Source: Thalassia testudinum (Eukaryota > Streptophyta > Magnoliopsida > Alismatales > Hydrocharitaceae). From it: 64,000 nucleotides of DNA. Positions 56,244 through 64,000 of this stretch are shown here, in pieces (position 1 is the first letter of the stretch; each line of letters opens with the position of its first letter). The notes under the pieces were generated by a model. The model had not been told where the DNA came from. It did not search any database and was given only the letters and a program-made list of their open reading frames with translations. Location: assembly GCA_037157565.1 (NCBI GenBank), contig JAZHRO010000055.1, forward strand, positions 39,897,001 to 39,961,000, in the 5' to 3' direction. A program made the position numbers and the translations under genes.

Positions 56244-56884
56244 GACATCTAGTCTTATGGTCAGACGTTTGGGTCATCGTCTGATCTGATGGTCAGTCAT
56301 CTGATCTAGAAGGGCTGGTCGTCTGGATGGTGTTGAATCAAGATGGACATCTAAGAGTGTAGTTTAATACGTCTGGGAATTTAATTGGATGTCTAACTCT
56401 AAGATGGATTTCTTCCTATTTTCGCAAGATCGACATAGGGATCTAGAGTGTGTTGTACAAATAACAGGTCAGACATCTGGAAAGGGGATTCTCTGTGGGA
56501 ATTGATTTCCCGAGGCTCAAACGACTATGTGGTCTGACAAAAGTGATTTAGGTCAAATATTAGCCGAACGTCTATTTATTAGACTTCTAAAATGCTCTAT
56601 GGATGTCTGAAAGTAGATGTAAGTCTGATTAAGAATTAATCTTCTAAGATAATGGTCTAATAGTCCAACGATCCTATTGTTAGATGTCTGGCAAGGTCCT
56701 CAGATGTCTTGTAAGTCATCTGGACTATGTGTTGGACGTTTTAAGGTGGTAGACAGAGAGTAGGTTTCCAACCTAAGTATTTTGGACGTCTGGACAATAG
56801 GTCAAACGTCTTAAAAGTCAATATCAAACGTCTGATGCCCAGATTAGATGTTTATCAGGTTGTCTGATTTCTATATTGGTTTTC
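56244..56884 (+). promoter_or_regulatory. degenerate GACGTC dyad array in L LTR
   Basis: Motif positions (GACGTC with up to two changes): 56244, 56264, 56276, 56296, 56318; 56346, 56368, 56388; 56582, 56602; 56683, 56703, 56715, 56735; 56785, 56805, 56827, 56847, 56859, 56879. Steps are mainly 20, 12 and 22. Individual copies are eroded, but the spacing is kept. It lies 120-760 bp upstream of the TATA box in element direction. Confidence 0.62.
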
Positions 56885-57142
56885 TGAGTTTGTCAAAGAT
56901 TGTTTAAGTATCCTGGGGTTGTGTAAGTGATCCTAGGGCTACAATATGTTACTTTGAGGTTCTTTAACAATCATCTAAGAGATAAAAAGCAAAGAGCATA
57001 AAGAATGATAATCCATTTGCATTTATCCTTCACACTTAAATCCATTTGCATTTATCTTGAAATCCTAAACTCAATGCAAATGTTAAATAACAAGTATTTT
57101 GTTATCATCAAAATCAACAATTGAGGTGCTCTTGCACCAACA

Positions 57143-57440
57143 ATCTCCCCCTTTTTGATGATGACAAAACCACAAATAATAATCCATAAGATTCTCCCCC
57201 TTTTGACATTATCAAAAAGGTTTAATAAATTTTAATCATTTATCCTATACTCCCCCTTAATACATGTTCTAATTCACTCTTTTTGACATAACAAAATAGC
57301 TATTCATTTTATCCATTTACACCTCCTTTTTAATGGAAATATAGCTATGATTATCTTTTAAGATCTCCCCCTATCTAAACGAAGGAAATCTTTCTCCCCT
57401 TAGTAATGGACATATAGTATATAAGTTTTTAACTCCCCTT
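57143..57440 (-). other. repeated polypurine tracts of L
   Basis: On the minus strand AAAAAGGGGGAGAT directly precedes the 3' LTR. Further AAGGGGGAG-type runs follow at about 57193, 57250, 57365, 57393 and 57431. Such repeated tracts are characteristic of Sireviruses. No gene in this stretch. Confidence 0.75.
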
Positions 57441-57775
57441 ATCTAATGCTAAAAGAAAATCAAATAGGGTTAAGGGTGTACCTCACTTACCATGGCCAAC
57501 AAAATGGCCCTTGAGGTGGATGCCAAAATTGATGGGTTCCGATCCAAAACTTGGAGATCCAGACATCGGTGTTGGTCTCCACCTGATTGGATGACGCATG
57601 GCAATTCGATCACTCACGGATCATATCATCGGTCTCCTCGTCTTCTTCCTTAATCTACTCTTTGGTCCTCCCAATTTGAGTTGACCATTCTTCATGTTGT
57701 AGGTCCAATCTTTTACATTGAAGTCTTCATTTAAACCTACAAGACAAGATTCAAGTTCTCTCTTTGGTAGCCAAG
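57441..57775 (-). other. spacer between gag and polypurine tracts of L
   Basis: No domain is visible. It may hold the worn end of gag, and the pol region is missing at this place. Confidence 0.45.
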
Positions 57776-59254
57776 TCAATTTGGATTTGGATTTGTTAGT
57801 TGGTCTCCTTGATGGAGATCCTTTCTTAATCTTTTGGGTAAATCCAACTTTTCATTAGAGAAATTATCTAATTTATTCATCAAATTATTAGAATTTTCCT
57901 TAAGACGTGCAAGATCTTTTTCCATAAAGCTCATTTTGATTTTCAAACTAGAGATTTCAATTTTTAAGCTATTATTCTCCTTAGTCAATTTACTATTTTC
58001 ATTGATTAGGTTATTATTCTCTAACAACAAGTTATCCTTTTTAGGAATGTTAGGACTAGAACTAGTTTCTAAATCCTTAATTTTAATCTCTAACATTTCA
58101 TTTTCAATTTTTAGAAAACTAAGATTCTTTTTCATACTTTTATTTTCTATTTTTAATAACATACTAATTTTATATAGTTCTTCAAATGCTTCTTGCAATT
58201 CATTAAAAGAATTTACCTCCATATTGTCAACTTCATCCTCGCTATCACTTGCAATGGCCATGAAACCCATGCAAGCAGTTTTGTTCTTCTCTTCGGGATC
58301 TTCTTCCTCCTCTGAGGTCGAATCATCCCAAGTAGCTTGGAGTGCTTTCTTCTTATACTTCTTCTCCTTCTCCTTCTTCTTTTCTTTCTTTAGAAGAGGG
58401 CATTCAGGTATACTACTCCCCTTCTTGTTGCAATGATAGAAACGAGTTGAACTTTCCTTCTCTTTCCCCTTCCTCTCCTTCTCCTTCTTTGAAACCCTGT
58501 AAAACTTAGAAAATTTTTTAAATAAAATCCTAATGTCTTTGTCGTCATAACTTACCTCACTATCCGATGCGACTTTGAAGGCCAAACTTTTTCTTGGCTT
58601 TGGTTTTGGATTGTCCTTCTTCTACTTCATCTTCATCTCATATGCCATGAGATTGCCTAAGAGATCCTCCATGTTTAGCCCCTCTACTTCATTTGCCTCT
58701 TCGATGGCAGTGACCTTTTGTTCCCACTCTAGTCCAAAGGAATGAAGAAGCTTTCCTTGAAGCTTCCCCTTAATAAAAGTCTTACCTAAAGCTTTAAGAA
58801 TGTTCACTATAAGAGTGAACTTAGTGTACATCTCACTTAAGGATTTATTAGATTTCATTTAAAAAAACTCAAATTTTTGGGAAAGAATAATAATCTTGGA
58901 ATATTTTACCTTAGAGGTACCCTCGTGAGTCACCTCAAGTGTATTCCAAATCTTGTATGCAATAGCGCATTATGAGATGAGGTTGAATTCCTCTGGGCTC
59001 AATGCACAATATAAAGCGTTCATCGTCTTTGTGTTGAGTGATAACTCCCGAACTTGTTGCTGCAAGTATCCTCCCTCAGGCTTCTCTGAAATGTCGAAGG
59101 GGGTCTCACATCTAGCCCAGTTGGTGAAGTCGTTGGCTTGAAGCCACATCTTCATCCTAAGTTTCCAATACCCATAGTTGCTCCCATCGAAGTAGGGAGG
59201 ATGGGTAGTGGATTGCTCCTTGGCATGTCTGGTTGCGGTGATGCTTCCCTCCAT
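57776..59254 (-). pseudogene. gag: gag of element L
   Basis: A single minus-strand frame from 59254 to 57776, broken by stops near 58968, 58860 and 58620. The start MEGSITATRHAKEQ is followed by PPYFDGSNYGYWKLRMKMWL, the typical copia (UBN2) capsid start. Then come NALYCALSPEEFN, VTHEGTSKVK and SLSEMYTKFTLIVNIL. A worn zinc knuckle has CNKKGSSIPECP (first Cys and His replaced). It ends in a long Lys/Glu/Asn coiled-coil tail of about 150 residues. No protease follows, so L depended on another element for enzymes. Confidence 0.85.
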
Positions 59255-59298
59255 GATTTGATCCTCGCTGGGTTGTTATGCTGATGTTGCGAGACCTG

Positions 59299-59313
59299 CA
59301 TGCTTTGATACCA
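59299..59313 (-). other. primer binding site of L
   Basis: Minus strand TGGTATCAAAGCATG, two bases inside the LTR. It is an initiator-Met type site with changes; the same variant occurs in K at 63666. Confidence 0.75.
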
Positions 59314-59315
59314 AT

Positions 59316-59859
59316 TGTAATTTCAGACAGAGGGGGTAAGAAATGCGATATGAAAATAAGATGAGGAAATAATATGTAGCAATCACACAAAATGCAATCT
59401 CACAAAGCACACAAGGATTTTTAGGTGGAAATCCAAACTCGAGTAAAAATCACCTTCTAAACCTCTCGACTTAGGATTTCTCAATCTACCTAGTAGATCA
59501 AATCCACAACCAAGTCACTTAAACAAGGGTGACTTAACCTCTTACAGCCACTCTACTTAGACAAGGGTAGCATACCTCAAACCCCTCCTCTTCACGAGGA
59601 GTATTTTGTCCCGTGAGAAAGACGGGAATTCGCAAAGTGAATACCCAAACAAAGACAATTACAAAATATCCTATAGAAACACAAAGTATGTAATAAACCT
59701 AGCTACTATAGGCAAAAGAAACTTCCCTTTGATGGAAGTGCATCAGCTAGCAATGCATCATTCATGAACCACGCAAGGCACTAAGATGCTCTCATAAATG
59801 GAGACGGGAGAGCGGGTGTATGGTGAAGATGTTGCTATTTAGAGTATAGACAAGGGCTT
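59316..59859 (-). repeat. 5' LTR of L, partial
   Basis: Starts TGTAATTTC on the plus strand and matches 49955-50072, 52666-52883 and 55818-56030 in order, without E2 or F3. Cut at 59859 by the B-family LTR N, just after GGCTT. The rest would lie right of the window. Confidence 0.85.
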
Positions 59860-60983
59860 TGATGTAGACACATCTATGTCACACTGTCTATTTATGCGTG
59901 TTCTTACGCGTATAATTGCATCATGCATTATAAATATTGCATAACATGCATCATTATACATTTAGGTTAGATTGTATAAATTTTAGTTTAATTCTATCTT
60001 TTTGTGGTTAGGGAACAAGGCAGCATTTATCGAAGCCTCAGATTGAAGATCCAACTGTACGTATCTGATCAAGGTGACGATCGAAGTTCAACGACTCCAG
60101 GATCGCCCCGATCGAACCTCCATAGCATCAGAAGTAATTCGAGAAAGATAAGAGACCAAGAGGCAAGGTGGTGTAAAATCCAAAGTTCAGATAATAAATC
60201 CAACTACACAGATGGGTCCGGATCGACGATCGTAGCCCAACGGTGTGAAATCGGTCCAATCCGACATCTATGGCACTACTTATGAGTAAAAGAAGATGGA
60301 CGGCTCAAATGGCACCACATGGAGATATCCAAACCACCCACAGCCGCCGGCCTTCCTCTTCTTCATCTGAGCCTCTCAATCTTAGTCATTGGATTTCCAC
60401 TTCACTAAAGACTTACATTAATATTTTAATTTTAAAATGACCTATTTGCCCCCTATTCCTCACCTATAAAAGGCCCTACACCCTTCACATTTTTTTCATC
60501 TCTTCCTCTCTTCTCTCACCCCCTCCAAAGCTCCACAAGCTTGTCCCAAACCCGAGATGCTCTATTAGAGTTAAAAATATAATTTTTCCACCTTCTTACC
60601 CTGTTCGTAGAGCATCCCGCGGTTGTCCTCTCACCGTCGTTCGAGAAGCAAATCCCACTGCGACGTCGCCCTACTCCATCCTTCCTCTGTCTTTGTTCTC
60701 CCTCGTCCAGCATCTCACCACCCTCGTCCAGGTGCCCTGCCAACGTGGCTTGTCCTCCAAGTAGCCGTTGAGGAGGATAACTTCTCTCCCTCTTCTCTTT
60801 ATTGCTTTCTAGATTAGATTTTCTTCTTTGTAGTATAACAAGTAGTTGCAATGAACATGAAACTATGGCTATGAAATATTTGTTCGTTCTCTCCCTATTT
60901 TCTCTTTATTTGTATTATTCTTTCTCTCTCTTCTATTAATTACTCTCTAAGTAGATAGCTAGTGTAGATTTAATTCAACCAGT
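59860..60983 (+). repeat. LTR of family B (copy N), truncated
   Basis: Starts TGATGTAGACACATC and is colinear with the B LTRs read on the minus strand, for example around the ataaatattgcataac words near 59932 and the cagattgaagatccaactg stretch near 60040. A TATA-like tataaaaggccc lies near 60470. The CAACA end is absent because chromovirus LTR J starts at 60984. No gene. Confidence 0.75.
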
Positions 60984-62036
60984 TGTTACAACCGGATCCC
61001 AGATCCCAATATGACCCAAGACTGGCTCGCCTCAACTAATCCCATGACCCAGTTGTCCAACGAGAAATAATCAATAGCAGAAAATATTTCACAACCACAC
61101 ATGCAATGTAACTAAGTAGAAATAACTAAGAGGCAGTAAAGGAAAACTGGATGAAATGTCTCACAATATTACATGCCATCACAACTGCAACAGCGGAAAA
61201 TAAAGCAAAAATGTAACAGGAAACAATACTACATACTAGAGTACTCACTACTACAACTGGAAGCTCAGAAACAAAAAGGTGACAACTGCTATGGCTGGGC
61301 TCGACTGGGCCCAGCTCCCTCTGCAGCCGGTGGTGCTAGCTGCTCAACTCCCTGACCTGAACAAGGTTATAAAATCCATGGTCAGCTAACGTTGAGTAGA
61401 GTTGTGGTTAAGCCATTTATATGCAATTAACATAAGACAAGCAACTAATTTATTATTCAATTCCATTTAGCTCAACTAAGTAGTTCTAATTTGTTTATTC
61501 TCTTAAGAATCTGGTCAATTCTTGATCTTGTCTGTTCCTCAAGAGAATGATCTTGATTGCAGTCTTTCCCGTGATGTAGGATGTACACGTAGTGCTCTCC
61601 TGACCGAGAGAGTCCCCCATGATAGTCCTAAACCCAGTCAACCACCCCGAGATCACGATCGCGACATAGAGGTGACTATAGCACGCGCGATAAGCGCATG
61701 GGTAGCTATCCTGCACTAGCACGCGGTCAGTCATTTCCACTAGTGGATACACCTAAAAGTACAGCACGGAACAGCACAGGGCCTTGCCCTCTCAGAACAG
61801 GGGTCTCGCCCCTCCACAGTTTGCATACCCTCGTCCGACTATCCTGGTTTGCCTAATGGGCCTAACAAGAGTCGGTATAGGGTGGCTAGTGCTAACCCTG
61901 GGCCCCGTAGGGCAGCTAGCTCCCTCTCTACACTAAGTAGCTCACCTCGGTACCACGTACACAAAAGCTAAACAGGAGTTGGTGTAGAGTGATTAGTCCT
62001 AACCCCGGGTCTCAACCCAAAGAGGCGGCTAGCTCC
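60984..62036 (-). repeat. chromovirus LTR fragment J (reverse)
   Basis: Begins TGTTACAACCGGATCCC on the plus strand, which is the LTR end read backwards. It is the inverted counterpart of K over about 1 kb, for example the text at 61290-61390 and 63270-63350. It breaks at 62036 against a primer-site-like sequence. Related in layout to the LTR of I. Confidence 0.75.
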
Positions 62037-62239
62037 TGGTATCAGAGCCAGGTTTAGATCCTGGGACCTGTAGGTTATGGGACTGATATAGGTCTCCAAC
62101 CTGTAGCGTGTTCGAGGCCCGCGGAGACAACAGGACCTATGGTTCAGGCCCCCATTCCACCCATGAATCTTGGTAGAGTGGTTTACTTTAATATTAAGAT
62201 TTAAATAAGTAAAGTGCATGTTTAGAATAACTTGATTAA
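62037..62239 (+). other. primer-site-led fragment between J and K
   Basis: Begins exactly with TGGTATCAGAGCCAGGTT, a perfect complement to the plant initiator-Met tRNA 3' end. About 180 bp without coding capacity follow. No LTR end precedes it. Probably a leader fragment of another element trapped at the J-K join. Confidence 0.5.
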
Positions 62240-63661
62240 ACCCTAGGATGTGAAATGAACCCTAGGATGTGAAATGAACCCTAGGATAGAAGCGAATGAA
62301 TATTGCTTGAGCTATATTATTTACTTTGAGATGCATGTTAAACCCTAATTTCTAGCAAGTGTATAGATACTTGATGTGATGCTTTCTCAGTTATTAAAAC
62401 ATGAGCTGCCTGTTATAAAAATGAAAATCGGGATGTGAACAGTGAGATCTGAATGTTGAAAAATGGAATGGAAGGAATACAAGCATGAACCCTAAGGGGA
62501 ACTAGGAAAAGAACTCCTGTATAAGGAAAGAATCTTGTAGGTAGACGGGAAGTAGGCTGGCCCTTGTGTACACAATACCAAGGAGAGCAACTGTCCCTTT
62601 AGTGTAGAGGGGAGCTAGCCGCCCCATTGCGTTGAGATCCAGGGTTAGGACTAGTCACTCTACACCAACTCATGTTTGGCTCTCATGTACGTGGTACCGA
62701 GGTGAGCTACATAGTGTAGGGAGGGAGCTAGCTGCCCCATGGGGCTTGGGGTTAGGATTAGCCACCCTACACCAACTCTTGTTAGGCCCACTGGGTAAAC
62801 TAAGATAGTTGGACAAGGGTACGCAAACTGTGGAAGGGCAAGACCCCAGTTCTAAGAGGGCAAGGCCCTGTGTTGTTCCATGCTGCACTTTTAGGCGTAC
62901 CCGCTAGCGGAAATGACTGACCACGTGCCAGTGCGGGGTAGCTACCCTTGCGCTTATCGTGTGTGCCATAGTCACCGCTACGTTGCGACTATGACTTCGA
63001 GGTGGTTGATCGAGTGTAGAACTACCATGGGGAACTCTCCCGGCCAGGAGAGCACCACGTGTGCATCCTACATCGCAGGAAAGACTGCAATCAAAATCGT
63101 TCCCTTGAGGGACATACAAGATCAAGAATTTACCGGATTCTTAAGAGAATAAACAAATCAGAACTACTTAGTTGAGCTAAATGGAATTGAATAATAAATT
63201 AGTTTCTTGTCTTATGTTAATTGCATAAAAATGGCTTAACCACCACTCTACTCAGTGTTAGCTAACCATGGATTTTATAACCTTGTTCAAGTCAGAGAGT
63301 TGAGCAGCCAACACCACCAGCTGCAGAGGGAGCTGGCCCAGTCGAGCCCAGCCATAGCAGTTGTCACCTTTTTGTTTCCGAGCTTCCAATTGTAATAGTG
63401 AGTACTCTAGTATGTAACATTGTTTCTTGTTACATTTCTATTTTATTTTCTGCTGTTGTAGTTGTGATGGCATGTAATATTATGAGACATTTCGTCCTAT
63501 TTTCCTTTACTGTCTCATAGTTATTTCTATTTAGTTACATTGCATGTGTGGTTGTGGAATATTTTCTGTTATTGGTTATTTCTCATTGGACGATTAGGTC
63601 ATGGGATTAGTCAAGACGAGCCAATCTCGGGTCCTGTCGGGATCTGGGATGGGTTGTAACG
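62240..63661 (+). repeat. chromovirus LTR K (left end uncertain)
   Basis: Forward LTR ending GGGTTGTAACG at about 63661, followed by a primer site. Near 62243-62285 a 21-bp unit (ccctaggatgtgaaatgaa) is tandemly repeated. It is the inverted counterpart of J. The left boundary lies somewhere in 62057-62240. A gag start follows, so it is a 5' LTR. Confidence 0.72.
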
Positions 63662-63665
63662 AAGA

Positions 63666-63683
63666 TGGTATCAAAGCATGGTC
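63666..63683 (+). other. primer binding site of K
   Basis: TGGTATCAAAGCATGGTC, four bases after the LTR end; initiator-Met type with changes. Confidence 0.75.
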
Positions 63684-63849
63684 TTTTCGAGAAATGAACG
63701 AAATGGTCTGGAAGTAACCACTCACGTTCATGTAACTAGGATAGCCATCACAATGTATCGCTTTGATCTTCACTTCCGAGCCTTATTTCTTTATGTAATC
63801 CAGTATCATTAACAATTCTTGTTCTTTCTCTTGTATCTCCTTGTAAGAG

Positions 63850-64000
63850 ATGCCTCGTCGAGGAGTTTTCGAGGCAGGCCGTAGACGTGGCCGTGGGTAA
63901 GGTCGGAGGGGTGGACGTGCCGGACCTGAGGCACCAGTCGACCCACCTCTCCTTCCAGGCATTCAGACCCAGGATGTCGCCTAGCTGATTTGGGAAATAG
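63850..64000 (+). pseudogene. gag: gag start of chromovirus K, cut by window end
   Basis: Start Met at 63850 with MPRRGVFEAGRRRGRG, a basic N-terminus as in Del/Tekay gag. An in-frame TAA (63898) and a later TAG show it is defective. It stands about 170 bp after the primer site, the usual place. The capsid would lie beyond the window. Confidence 0.7.

Larger units (their letters stand above)
49955..57142 (-). repeat. 3' LTR of L, split by E2 and F3
   Basis: Made of 49955-50072, 52666-52883 and 55813-57142, about 1.66 kb in all. In element direction it starts at 57142 with TGTTGGTGCAAGAGCACC and ends at 49955 with AATTACA. Comparison with 59316-59859 shows both insertion sites empty there, which fixes the insertion points. 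A TATA box in CCTCTATTTATAGAGG lies at 56119-56134. Confidence 0.88.
49955..59859 (-). mobile_element. Sirevirus-type copia element L carrying gag only
   Basis: The left LTR (49955-57142, with E2 and F3 inside) and the start of the right LTR (59316-59859, then cut by N) flank about 2.2 kb of internal sequence. On the minus strand this has an iMet-type primer site, a gag and several polypurine tracts, but no protease, integrase, RT or RNase H. This is the layout of a terminal-repeat element with GAG (TR-GAG). The right LTR leaves the window region through later insertions, so its duplication cannot be checked; the left flank is GGTTG. Confidence 0.82.

Noticed and set aside
62037..62054. Possible tRNA gene
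   Set aside because: Only the 18 bases complementary to a tRNA 3' end are present, as expected for a primer binding site; no cloverleaf surrounds it.

Overview
The window is plant nuclear DNA made almost entirely of nested LTR retrotransposons. I see no host gene, rRNA, tRNA or CRISPR array. The elements are Ty3/gypsy Athila-like (tRNA-Asp primer site), Ty3/gypsy chromovirus-like (tRNA-iMet primer site, chromodomain) and Ty1/copia of Sirevirus type (repeated polypurine tracts), plus one LINE relic. This points to a large, repeat-rich angiosperm genome; the species cannot be decided from the sequence.

Layout. The oldest recognisable layer is a LINE relic (49077-49954). A chromovirus on the minus strand (H) runs from about 49072 leftwards to at least 2461, with LTR 34133-36168 plus 48715-49072, primer site 34115-34132 and gag 26306-25744 plus 2859-2461. 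It has been split repeatedly. An Athila-like element A (2860-25743, target duplication ACCAT) sits in its gag. A young chromovirus I (26469-34114, ACCTT) sits just inside its primer site. A Sirevirus-type copia G (36169-48714, TCCTC) sits in its LTR. A itself holds an inverted solo LTR of its own family (C, 5244-7360) and a minus-strand non-autonomous element B (11278-18924, GTACC). G holds the remains of an Athila-like element E (about 38391-45774), whose LTR is split by solo LTR F2 (40072-42398, CTTCT) and by solo LTR D (42558-44776, GTGGT). To the right a gag-only Sirevirus L (49955 onward) lies in the LINE relic. Its LTRs carry solo LTR E2 (50073-52665), solo LTR F3 (52884-55812, ATACC) and a B-family LTR N (59860-60983). 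N is cut by an inverted pair of chromovirus LTRs, J and K (60984-63661), and a gag start runs off the right edge. The far left (1-2460) holds one more F-family LTR and a degenerate LTR-like block.

Function. Almost every coding part is broken. A keeps recognisable gag, protease, reverse transcriptase, RNase H and integrase, but with many stops and frameshifts. I is the only young autonomous-type element: its LTRs differ by four transitions and one 32-bp indel, and about 750 codons of pol stay open. It has lost gag, protease and half of the reverse transcriptase, and its RNase H carries an Asp-to-Asn change. B has no gag or pol; it carries one unusual reading frame of about 490 codons (one frameshift) and shares primer site, polypurine tract and a 3' box with A, so A-type proteins may have mobilised it.

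The most unusual signal is regulatory. LTRs of three unrelated lineages (Athila-like A/C/D, chromovirus I, Sirevirus L) carry arrays of the palindrome GACGTC at fixed centre spacings of 20 bp, with 12 or 22 bp between pairs. A fourth family (E) carries an AGCT array with a pitch near 10.3 bp. Several families also begin with perfect terminal hairpins, and the A-family TATA box lies in the loop of a 10-bp-stem palindrome that has been deleted in two copies.
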